Shown: positions 21,923 through 32,273 of the stretch, in pieces | Numbering within the stretch: position 1 is the stretch's first letter | Layout: each line of letters begins with the position of its first letter | Assembly (NCBI GenBank): GCA_027382625.1 | Contig: JAJKFJ010020979.1 | Location: forward strand, 124,001-188,000 | Source: Tetmemena sp. SeJ-2015 | Lineage: Eukaryota > Ciliophora > Spirotrichea > Sporadotrichida > Oxytrichidae | Length of the DNA stretch: 64,000 bases | Reading direction: 5' to 3' | Program-made: the position numbers and the translations under genes | Notes under the pieces: generated by a model | What the model was told of the DNA's origin: nothing | Seen by the model: only the letters and a program-made list of their open reading frames with translations | The model's database searches: none

Positions 21923-24900
21923 TCATATTGGTAATCCTTGGCTTAATTAAATTTTTTGCTGGTTTTCCAAATCATAAGGGCCTCCGTTTAAGATCTATGA
22001 AGATTGATAATGAGATCCTACTTCTTGCATCTGATGCTACTTTATCTTTCTCAGATAGCTTTTATTATATTGACGCTGTTGCTTCACGATTGCTTGGACC
22101 TTTATTAGATAGCCTCTTAACTCTCTGTTATCTATTTTGTGAGGTTGATTAGAAAGTATGATAATTTTAATTTTAAAATCAAATTATATGCTCTCATTCT
22201 CTTTGTCATCAACAGATTGTTATTGTTGCATCTCTCCAATGGATTACAACCTAGCGAGGTTATTATGGATTCTTTTCTTGGAAATTGGTTAAATAAGCAT
22301 AGATCTCTCTGCTGATCCAACACAAAACGAGTTGTTAGTTTTGTTATTTCCGTTCACTCCCTCTTATTTACCAAGGTTGCTAATGACGGCCATTATCATC
22401 TTATCCACATCCTTCAGCTTCTTTCTCATTTTTCTTAGCCAGTGAATCTTTTTCAAATCTAAGTTACTCGCACTTGTTGGCGAGCTTATTAATTTCATCA
22501 CTTTATCGATCTAGCCTTTCCTTCTAACTACTAAATCTTCTCACCAGTCTTCGTATTCATTGATTTGGTACTTAAACTTCCAATTTTCAGTCTAGCGATA
22601 CTGCTTCTTGCACATCTCTTTGAACTTCCTTACTTGCCCGTGCACTTGTACTTTCAGTTTTTCTCTTTGCTTCCTTAAGGATATAGCTCTCATGCGCTCA
22701 CTGTCTGCGAGAACTTTGCCCATGGCTTGAATGATTCTGACTTTTTCAACTGCGGAACTCACCAATATCTCAAAGGACTTTAATTCATCGAGAGTTACTC
22801 CTGATAGCTAGCTGGCGTTAGGACCAGTTTATCGCTGCTGCTTTTGAAGCTTTTCCTTAAACTTTGAGTTTACTTTGGTCAAGATCTACTTCACATCATC
22901 ACATTCAAAAGCGAAGTTCTACTCGACCTCATGTGGGTTTCTTAGTACTTGGAGCTGTGCCTAATTTGGCAACTTCAAATCCTCAAAAACTTATTGCTGC
23001 TAGAGTAAAAAGAGAGAGTCATCGGACACAGACTTATCTAGGATACGCATAATAGAAGCGTCATCAAATATTCCCGAGTTATAAATGGTCATTGTTGACT
23101 GAACGTCCTCTGACTACTGTAGTTACTCTGAACTTAGGATAATTTGATTCAAATGGAGATTAGAGTGGGAGCTTGGATAAGCAGCTAAGATCATTTTGTG
23201 GCTTGGATGCCTCTGCTACTGATGATGACCTAGCACACTCTTGCTGTTTACGTTTTAATTTTGAAAGCCTTAAAAATTGGAGTTAGATTGCTTTTAAGAC
23301 TTGAACTCATAGATATTATTATTCTGGTGGCTTCTCTATTAGCTAGGGTTGATGTTGTAGTTGCTCTAACTCTGTTAGTTGTTGTTAGCATTTCTTCCAT
23401 TGTGATTATTCATCATTTACTCTCGCTAAGTATTGAGCTCGTTATCATTGAGATTATTAAGGATCATACTATCTAAGAGTTCATCATTGTTGTGATGCAT
23501 CTTGACTTTGGTGTTAGGTCTATTTTTCTCTTAATAATAATGCAACTTATTTGAGTGTTGAGGAGCACTTTCAGGCCTTGAGATCTCAGCTGGATCGTTA
23601 GGTTGAGATTGCTGGTGGCCATTCAAAGCGTTACCCAGACCTAGGTTGTTAGTCAGACTTGAGTGTTTCGCAATGCCCTTATGGTTTAATTGGTATTGTT
23701 ACTGTTACTCATAGGTGGAACTGATTTGAGAAAAGGTGTCCCCTGCAAAGTTCTGATGAATTTTATGGATATCATCTCCACCAATAATCATCATTTGAGA
23801 GCCGAAATGGTCAGATAAGTTCCCCAAAATATCGTTTTCAATATCTTCCATTCCTCCCTCTTGCCCATCTTGGCCATCGAAATTCCCAAAAAAGTCCATT
23901 TGAGAAAAATTTTAACCTTCATGGCCGTTTCTGTCACCCTCCTCCTCTTCAATACCTTCAAAAAAATTATTGAAGTGCTGCTGATGATTACTATTGTAGC
24001 GATTATAAAAATCACTCTCAAAGATGATACCTTGACTGCCATAAGTATTCTTGTTAGAGTTAAATTGATGTTGCATTAATGATGAGGATTTATGGTTCTA
24101 GCCTTAAAAGGATTCTTTTTAAAATGGATCATCTTGCTGATTCTACAATTCACTTTAATATAATAAACTCATATGATCACGCTGCTTTTGTTTACTAGAT
24201 TTTTGAACTCTATTATTTTAGTTATTATCATTTGCTTTAGATTTTGGATTGAATTAAGCCTCTTCAACTTAACTGTTTGCTCCACCTAAATCATAATTAT
24301 TGAATTTTCTACTATCAACACCTTTAATTTTAGGATTCTCTTGCGCAATTGATTGCTGATTGTAAAAGTCTAATATCTCTTTGTTTAAAAATAAAAAATT
24401 ATAAAAAAATGAGATTTCTTAAATCTAAATCTCTCATAAATTTTCAAATTTGTTTGCATTTATTTATATCTATTGTTCTAAGAGGAACCAGAAGGATTAT
24501 TACTTTAATGATTTTGAATAGGTTAAGCTTCTAAAATGGATGCACCCATCCCTGAAGAGCTGCTGTGCTTCTTTGAAAGAGCCATGTTAGACTAAGATGC
24601 ATTTTCAACAAAGCGAGAAGCTTATTGCTCGCCCCGAGAGTTTAAACTCTTTCCTTAGCCTTGTGCGACGGAAGGCTTTTCGAATTAGATTTGATTAGCC
24701 TGTTTTTATAATGAGGAGCGGTGTCTTGCCCTTTCATTCTGCTCCTGAAACTGCAAGTCTTAGAAATTAAATTAGACTTAAAAACTTATAATATAAATTT
24801 TGGTTTTAAAAGATGATGGGTGCATTAGAGTTTTTAATTTTGGCTTTAGCTGCACTGCCCCCAGTGGTATTAGTTTGCATGACTTGGTATTATTGCTACC

Positions 24901-25084
24901 TCTGTAGCTGCATGGGAACTTGCTATTGGTACATAATCTATTTTTAATTTTGAGGAGGAGCAACTCCATTTGATTAGGTCAGTGGCTGCTAGATCATTTA
25001 AGCGTTTGGATTGTGAAGAAGTCTGTGATGAATTTGCTATTGATTCATCTGATGCTGCAATTGCTTTGAATTCTTCATCATCAT
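21923..25084 (-). CDS. Gln-rich protein with C-terminal coiled coil
   Basis: Start ATG ATG ATG at 25076-25084 leads into a Gln-rich N-terminus in which about half the Gln residues come from TAA/TAG. The middle is Asn/Asp/Gly-rich ('MDFFGNFDGQDGQEGG', 'IIGGDDIHKIHQNFAGD'). The C-terminal third is helical and charged: 'CDDVKQILTKVNSKFKEKLQ', 'GVTLDELKSFEILVSSAVEK', 'RKQREKLKVQVHGQVRKF', ending in a Gln-rich tail with TGA at 21923-21925. An in-frame TGA at about 22541-22546 is removed if a 12-bp unit between two GAAGA copies is eliminated. No family recognised. The plus-strand frames in this interval are antisense shadows. Confidence 0.6.
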
Positions 25085-25215
25085 TATTAATAATTAAATT
25101 CAAATATCTGAGCTTTCGAATGTACAAAATAAATTAAAGGGTAGATAGATTAAAACTTAGGACCCACTCTAAGTGATGTAAGGATTATTTATAATTATTT
25201 ATTAAACTTATCACT

Positions 25216-25749
25216 ATGGAAGCAGAACTTCAGAAGAAAATCTCCCAAATGTAAGTAAAAGCTGCCGAATATATCTAAACTTTTGTAAAATGCAAGCAAT
25301 TTGTCTAAGAGGTCAATTTGCAAGGCACTTTGATCAATTAGAAAGATAGTTTTAGGAGTGAGTAATAAGTTTTATATAGTAAAGATGAACAGCCAGGCGC
25401 CACTGGAGTGCTACTTGTAAATAACTTCGGTCAAGTCATTGATAGACAAGGCAACTTTGACTAAGATCATTCTGGCATTATCTCATCAATAATGAAATTT
25501 AATCTTTCATAAGTAAAAAAGTAGAGTTAAAAAGAGAAGATGATTTCTGCTCTAATTACAAGGTAAGCGTAGATAAATATTTTAAATCCTCCTATTATAA
25601 CCTTGTTAATTGGGAATATGGAGATGCCAAAGTAGTATTATAATTAAGAGAAGATTTTATAATAAAAACAGCAAGGCAACTAATCAACAACCTCATTTTC
25701 AAACACAAGAGTAAATCAACTCAAGCATAATTAAAAGCAAGTCTCATGT
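25216..25749 (+). CDS. LAMTOR5/HBXIP-like roadblock protein
   Basis: Start ATG at 25216. After a short basic/Gln-containing leader comes 'ATGVLLVNNFGQVIDRQGNF' then 'DQDHSGIISSIMK', which follows the pattern of LAMTOR5 (the family has G-V-L-C-x-D-x-x-G then L-x-x-x-H-A-G-x-I-S). A later strand pair ('WEYGDAKVVLQLREDFIIK') would complete the small alpha/beta roadblock fold. In animals LAMTOR5 is a Ragulator subunit at lysosomes that anchors Rag GTPases. An intron or IES lies near 25562-25620. The TGA at about 25747-25749 is in a different frame from the last strand, so the stop is uncertain and the frame runs on into the PP2C gene. Confidence 0.45.
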
Positions 25750-28562
25750 TGAAAAAATCATAAATAGATACATCCACGGGAGGTGGATTCGCTCATGCTA
25801 ACCACATGTAAGAACTAGTCTTTTTAAACTTACTTAGGCACGTAACGAGTGGATCAAATCAATCGAACGGTTAGGCAAGAGCTTAGTCAAGAAACTAAGC
25901 GAATGGAAGCGGATTAGGTGGAGCTGGATTTATTAGCTTCACAAATTAGATGGGTGGTCAGAGCATCCTCAACTAAGGTGGAAGCCTGAGCAATACACTT
26001 ACAGGTCCAATTCACTTTGATTCAAATGGCTAACCTAACTTCAGCTTTACTTTAGATTCTTTTACTACCTTTTATAAATTGAGCTTAGATATGATGATGC
26101 AGGGAGGGAGTCCAAATATCCACAATAAGAAAGCTGCACTCACTACCAACAGTAGGAACAAATCCAATGCTCACAGTACAGCCAACAATAAGCAGTACTT
26201 CACACAAAACCTAACAGGAATAAAGGAACTAGCTAAGGGTGCAGAAATGCAGGGGCAGCATATATAGCTCTAACAGCAGATGCACAATAATGCAATTGGT
26301 GGAGGTGGGGCAAGTGCACTGATTGCAAATAGGTAAAACAGCAATCGCAGAGTTAATAACAGCAATAATTTAAATTCCACCAAACATAACTCTAACAGCG
26401 GTTAGAACTCAATTCAAGTTCAAAATCTCACATAGCTGCTCAAAGAATAGTAAATAATTAATGGCCATAACTCTGGTGCTAACATGGTGAGCCACTCAAA
26501 TGTGTTCCCTCCAATGACTACCACAAATAAGCAACAGCAAAATATGCAATCTCGGAACTAAGCTTACAAACAGAGCCTATCAGAGAATATTCAAGGAAGA
26601 GTAGTCAAAGGAATAAGTCCAAAGGCAACCACAACTACTGGCTTCGCCTCTAACCATCCTCTTGACAATCAATAGACAGGGTACGCTGGGAGCCCAAATA
26701 AAAACATGAGGGCTAATTCTCAAGTTTAGGGAGGCTCAGCCAACAAAGCGTAACTACTTTCTTAGATAAATGAGTAAGCTAACACCTCATTAGAATAGCA
26801 ATTACAAAACTAACTATCATGATTATTTGTATAACTATCTTTACTTTATCGAACGCAAGTCAGGCAAAGAATAGCAAAGCCATGGGACAAAACAGCGGCT
26901 CTTTCCAAAACTAAGGAATCTTGGGGAGGACTAGAAATGCTGCTCAATCTTTAGGAAGATAGGATTTGCTGGGAGGAGGAGGCCCAAATAAGCCTCAATT
27001 TTACACTATGAAGAATTAATCTACAGGTAATGGAAGCATTTCTTCTTAAAACGCAAGTACAGCTAACAATAGTTCTCAATCACCGCATCATTATTCTAAC
27101 AGAGCCAATTCCTAAGCTCTTAGAGGTCTTAATAATTCTCAGCAACAGCAGTAATAAGGCGGCACAAAGCCAAAATGCAGGAAACTTTGGCCTAGATTTC
27201 GATCCTACTATAGGATTCGTATAGACTTATGATCCTGCAAAGTTTGCTACTAAAAGAAACGGAGTGGTTGTTTCCTATGCTGCCAATACTCACCAAGGAA
27301 TCATTAGAAATTATAACGAAGACCGAGTTAGCATAATCCTCAACATCATTCAGCCTAAGTTTAAGGAGGTGAAAAATTGGCCTCGATGTTCATTTTTCGG
27401 AGTTTATGACGGACATGGAGGAGCAGCATTGCGCAGACTATTTGAGAGATCAGCTTCATCAAATGATAGTGAAAGATCCAAATTTTCCTCAAAACCCAAA
27501 GAAGGCGATCGAAAACGCTTTTGCTGATGCAGAAAAGCAATTTATTGAGTATGAAATGGGCTTTTATCTTCACTCTTTTTGTATTGTTTTTGAGTATGCT
27601 GATGTTTAGGCTGTGATGGAAACTGGTCAAATAGATAGAAGTGGATCTTGTGCAATCATAGTGTTAATAGTAGGAGATATCTGCTACGTTGCAAATGTAG
27701 GCGACTCTCGTGCTATTATGTCAGTTGACGGAGGAGAAAAAATATTGCTCCTCTCAAAAGATCACAAGCCTGAGAGTGATGATGAGACTCAAAGAATCGA
27801 GGAAAACGGTGAAATCAATTTCTCAAATATTTTCATTTTATAAATAAAGGTGGAAGAATTTATCAAAATACAAATTATATTCCAGATATGTCTCCTAGTG
27901 GAAAAGGACAAATGTAAATGATAGTTGGCCCTCATAGAGTTTTCCCAGGTAGACTTTCAGTTTCAAGGACTATTGGAGATATAGAAGCCAAAGAACCAAA
28001 ATATGGAGGAAATCCGAAAGTGGTTATTCCTACCCCTGATATCAAATGCTTTAAGATTAGAAATAACTACGACTTTTAATAAATTAAAATTTAATTTTGT
28101 AGACTTCATCGTGATAGCTTGCGATGGAGTTTTCGAAAAATTGAATAATCAAGATGTAGTGCAGGCAGTATGGTAAGCTTCCGAGAGCTTATCCAAATCA
28201 AGTCGGAGCCTAAGGATCAGCCTCAGCAAGAAGACGGAAGAACGATCCACGAGAGATGTGGACACAGCATAGATAGGATTCTCCATACTTCTGCATTCAG
28301 ACGCACCTTCGACAATATTACAGCTGCTGAATTTGTTTTTAAAAGTAATTTTGCAGCTGTGATGATAGCCTTTGAGAATTTTGAGAACATTGCTAGTTAG
28401 CCCCTTTCTTAGCCACCCATGAAATCAGTTGGTGGGCTTTAGATGAATCCGTAGATTTTGCATTTGGACTCAAGTGACAAGTCTCATGGCCAGCATCAAT
28501 AACTTGAAACTGTAATTGAAGAAGAGTACATTTAAAATGAGGACCTGGATTCGATTCACTGA
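25747..28562 (+). CDS. PP2C-family Ser/Thr phosphatase with Asn/Gln-rich N-terminus
   Basis: The catalytic domain carries the full PP2C motif set: 'NYNEDR', 'FFGVYDGHGG', 'HCADYLRDQLHQ', 'DRSGSCAIIV', 'CYVANVGDSRAIMS', 'LSKDHKP', 'RLSVSRTIGD', 'VIACDGVFEKLNNQDVV' and 'IHERCGHSIDRILH...DNIT'. The metal-binding Asp residues are present. About 500 residues of Asn/Gln/Ser-rich, probably disordered sequence precede it. Four pointer-flanked IESs fall inside the domain: TTGAGTATG (27545/27590), GGTG (27808/27849), GACTT (28071/28102) and CAGCTG (28321/28354). A one-base excess near 27418-27424 breaks 'GHGG' from 'HCADYL', and one junction near 28150-28170 remains unresolved. A 30-nt GT-AG intron sits at 25808-25837. 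The stop is TGA 28560-28562. The start is uncertain; ATG 25747 is the first candidate. Confidence 0.85.
27545..27598 (+). repeat. IES in PP2C gene, 9-bp pointer
   Basis: TTGAGTATG at 27545-27553 repeats at 27590-27598. Removing 45 bp joins 'KQFIEY' to 'ADVQAVMETG' without frame change. The removed sequence would otherwise insert 15 hydrophobic residues into the conserved domain. Confidence 0.75.
27808..27852 (+). repeat. IES in PP2C gene, GGTG pointer
   Basis: GGTG at 27808-27811 and 27849-27852. Deleting 41 bp restores the frame ('EENG' to 'GRIYQNTNYIPDMS'). Confidence 0.7.
28071..28106 (+). repeat. IES in PP2C gene, GACTT pointer
   Basis: GACTT at 28071-28075 and 28102-28106. Deleting 31 bp joins 'RNNYD' to 'FIVIACDGVF' in frame, recreating the conserved A-C-D-G strand. 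Confidence 0.75.
28321..28359 (+). repeat. IES in PP2C gene, CAGCTG pointer
   Basis: CAGCTG at 28321-28326 and 28354-28359. Deleting 33 bp joins 'DNIT' to 'AVMIAFENF', the usual last strand of PP2C domains. Confidence 0.75.
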
Positions 28563-28783
28563 GGTGGATGAGTTTCGTTTTAAGTAATAAAAATCATTTT
28601 TTTACTCTATATTAGAGTAGAACTCATCAGGAAAGAAAGACAAAGATAAAATTGAAAATATGTAATTGCTATATTTTGTAAAAGCGAACTAAGGGAAACA
28701 AGATAGGTCCTAAAGTAAACCCTAGCAACAATAAATTCCCTCTTATCAATCTTAAATCCTTTAATTAAATTTTTTAGCATTAA

Positions 28784-30480
28784 ATGTAATCTCTCAACAA
28801 CAAAAACAGCACTGATCTCAGAGAAGACAAAATAAAATTGATATAAATTTAGAATTAGACTATCAGTTCGATATCACTAAAGTGTGAATAATTGAAGTTT
28901 AATTTTAAGTATATTTAAACTAAGAAGGATGGAGACATCAACAATAGCTCATTCATATAGCATAAAAAACAAACTCCAACTGCTGTATAAACAAACTAGG
29001 CTCAGTCTTAAAATACAAACTTAATACCCCACGGACAGCAGCGCAGATAATCTGCTTCTTCTCCAGCTAATTATAATAGAATTTTATTTCAAATTTGCCA
29101 TTTCAAATTTATTAAACATAACCATAGCGAACTAAGACTCCTAATGGCTATAGCTCCTCTGGCTTGCAGCAGTCGCAATAGTACTAGAGTAACACGCTTT
29201 CCCAAGTACTAAATCAGAACAATGCAAATGCCAGTAAATTTATTTATGATAATGAAATAAAGTTTATAATATTTTACAAAGTAGCTTTTAAGGCGTTCCA
29301 AATGCTACAAGTGGACCAGGTAGGCCAAAATCCAAGACTCAGCTTTTAAGCAAACTCAAGGCTTTCTAATTCGAACTTAGGGTAAGGAGTGTAGAAAGTG
29401 AACAACTTCAGCCTTGAGGAGTAGCAAAATATGGTCAAGAAAGATAAACAAGGAGCGGAAAGAGAGCGAAGCAGTGACCAGGTATTTGGCAGTAGAAGCA
29501 ATCCAACCACTGCCAATGGAGCAGGAGGCAGATCGGTTGTTTCAGCTGCTCTTAAAAGCAACAGCCTTGGCAGAAGAGATGCAGCTAATCCTTAGAATGT
29601 GAGGGGAGTGACAGCCACTGGAAATATCTTGGGAGCAATTGGCAATGCAAGAGGAGAGAGTGGCAGTAGAGCATCTGGAATAATTGCTAATGGCCAAGGC
29701 ATCATGATGGATAGACCTGCAGCTACCATCAATCATACTTCTACTAGCAGGAACGAAGGAAGGAATCGTTATTATTTCTAATTTACACTCTGATTTAAAT
29801 GATCTTAAGCTGGCCCAGTAGATGTCCATGACATAGAGTCTAGTGGGAGGACTCGCACCTTTGTCCATGAATAATGAATAGTTAGTTGGAGCGCCGATTC
29901 TCAGCAACAAATTCATCACAGGCAACTCAGGGGCCCCTCATCAGCCTTTAACCACAACTGGAAATAGGAGCTCTCATTCAAGGAACTCCCAGATTAAGCA
30001 ATACTCTTCACTTGGTGCACCAGGCTAAATGACAGGCCATGGAATAAACACACTTATTGGAAGCAACATGTTCCAAAACGCAAACAACTCTGGCTTTGGA
30101 GTGGCACCTCACAATTTACAAGTGCACAATCAAATCCCTCTCCACTAAGACTTAGATGCTTTCAGCAAGACATAGCTTCTAAACAAGAAATAGCAGAACA
30201 TAGTGTCCACTTACAGCTCTGTAGGCCAATAATTTAAATTGTAAGTTTGCCATCCAAATTAAGTATTGAGAAAGCAGCAGTCTTAGAACAATAATCACGT
30301 CCAAGAACTGGATGTCCAACACTCAATAGTTGACCGGTATTAGTCCAGATAGCCTCTGGCTAAAAGAACAACGAGAGAAAGAACTCAAGAGGTAAACACT
30401 CCCTTCTATGAAAGAAGGTGTGAAGAGAAGTTTGCTCTTAAATTTTAAGACAAAAAGACCGAATTTTATATAAAAACATT
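28784..30480 (+). CDS. Asn/Gln/Ser-rich hypothetical protein
   Basis: Start ATG at 28784 (MQSLNNKNSTDLRED). Coding then resumes through blocks near 29120-29240, 29300-29780 and 29790-30400. These are dominated by Ser, Asn, Gln and Gly, with 'RSNPTTANGAGGRSVVSAAL', 'TGNILGAIGNARGESGSRA' and 'HSRNSQIKQYSSLGAPGQM'. The C-terminal part is basic ('RYQSRQPLAKRTTRERTQE'). IESs lie around 29085, 29250 and 29780. No TGA in the last coding frame occurs before about 30580, and composition turns AT-rich near 30450, so the end is approximate. No domain seen. It follows the PP2C gene in the same orientation. Confidence 0.55.
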
Positions 30481-30846
30481 AACTGATTTAATATTTTATG
30501 TTATCTAAAAGTTAAATTCATAGCGTCTTTTCTCTGATGAATTTATCATTTAATTATTTTTTCTTTAAGAAATAAATACTTGAAATATGTTTTAGACACA
30601 CAAATAAATCTCAAAGAAACAAATTACTTAAGAAATTATTAATTTTTTCCAAATGAAATCTCTCTTGAAACTTGTTAAAATTGTTATTTAGTTAAACAGT
30701 TTAGCAGAAAAATACAAGCTTTATATTTGTATAAAGGTTAAATTAATCTCAAAATATTTTTTGTATTATTTGTAATGTAAGTTTCTGAATATGCTATCCG
30801 AGTAAATGGTTATAATCGCACATATTTGTATCCGATTGAGTTAGGC
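30481..30846. other. AT-rich convergent intergenic region
   Basis: Spacer between converging genes. Nothing recognisable beyond AT-rich sequence. Confidence 0.5.
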
Positions 30847-32114
30847 TCATTCTCTTTGTTTGATTGCAAGAGTGAGGTCTTGCTTGTGTCTGATCAGCAG
30901 ATTTTCCCTTTCGAAATGGATTTTAGCAGTCACATCAGCCTTAGGAGACCCACTGGTACCAGTCTCGCTCTGCTCCAAGATTTACCCTAGCTTAGCTAAA
31001 TTCATAAACGTCTTTAAGATATTAAATATTAATGTATTTAATGGGTAGCTGCGTTTTTCATTATTGATGGATATATTTGTCTAGAGAATGACTGCGATGA
31101 TAATTGCGATGATGATGGAAAATAAGGAAAATTGTAAAATTCAAAGAGCTCCCATCTTATTGAGGAATTGCTTAATTTTGAAGCTCTCACCCAGTTTTCC
31201 ACTCTACTCTAGTCTCACACTCTCCTCCAAGTACTTGAGCTCGAAATGATTATCGTACTCTTTTATCTTCAGCATGTCTCTTCTAGCTAATTCAACTAGC
31301 CCTAGCGCCTCATAAACTTTTAATTAGCTATCAAAGTCAAGGAAAAATGTTTTAAGACTTGACTCCTGTGCATATAGTAGAGAGCAAGATGTTCTCCACC
31401 CACATCTCTTGTGAGTCCGACAGTTTGCTCACTCAACTCAATTGCTTTGCTGAAATAAACAAGTGCCTCTGTCAAGTACCCTAACTCGCCTAAGAGTTGA
31501 GCAAGCTCAAAAGATATCTAAGGGCTCTACTGTTGCTCTAGTGCTCTCTTGAAGAGCAGCAAAGCCCTATCTTTATTGCCCTGGGTTTTATAGAGATAGC
31601 CTAGGGAGGAGTAGGTAAAGGGAGAGTGGAATTCAAAAGCCAAGGCTTTGAGCAGCAATTACTCTGCCAGCACTAAGTTTCCAATTCTTCTATTTGCCTC
31701 TCCCGACAGGTAGTAGACATCTGCATGTTGAATATTCTCAAAGTTAATTGCATGTCCTAATAGATCTGCAACCTTCCTGTATTGACTAGAGTTCATGTAA
31801 GACTTGGCCTTTATTATAAGGCAATCTACCTCCTGGAAGAGATTCTTCTCATACTAAATATTGAAGTTGGTTGGCTTCACTTCTGCCTCGTAAAATTTGT
31901 AAGGGTTTCTTTCCTCTTGATTCAACAAAAAATAAGAAAAATATGATCAAATTAAATGCAGAAAGTGAGTTAATTATAAGGGATATTTCAAAACTTTGTG
32001 GAAAGGTACTTAATCGATTGCTGCTTATTCTATGTTAGCTCTTTTGAGCAAGATGATGGATTTATTCTTCCTTTTCTTTTTCTCAACTTCCTGTAGTATC
32101 TTATGGTAGATCAT
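30847..32114 (-). CDS. Tetratricopeptide-repeat protein, possibly tail-anchored
   Basis: Clear TPR helices: 'HADVYYLSGEANRRIGNLVL' with 'AEQLLLKALAF', 'PFTYSSLGYLYKTQGNKDRA' with 'LLLFKRALEQ', and 'ISFELAQLLGELGYLTEAL' with 'VYFSKAIEL'. A helical C-terminal part follows ('VYEALGLVELARRDMLKI'). The frame meets TGA at 31141-31143, but directly beyond it in the same frame is a strong membrane helix ('LFSIIIAIIIAVIL') and later a polar block ending at TGA 30847-30849. Two readings are possible: a soluble protein ending at 31141, or a TPR protein with a membrane segment if a very small segment around the TGA is eliminated. A two-base irregularity at 31371-31377 also breaks the TPR frame. Start is near ATG 32114. 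Partners unknown. Confidence 0.65.
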
Positions 32115-32273
32115 GTAACTGTCTTACTTCCTAAGTTAGTTGTCTCTATATATTTAAACAATAAATACATGTATCCTGTCTGTTAGTGTCTGCCCTTGAA
32201 CTTTACAAATAAAAATATTGTATTAGAGTTAAAACTTAGTAGTTATTCAAAAGCCTCAGTTTGCTTGGTTGCT

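Noticed and set aside
23261..23476. Plus-strand open frame rich in Leu/Ile/Val
   Set aside because: It is the antisense of Asn/Asp-rich coding sequence of the minus-strand gene. The same applies to the hydrophobic plus frame at 35938-36255.
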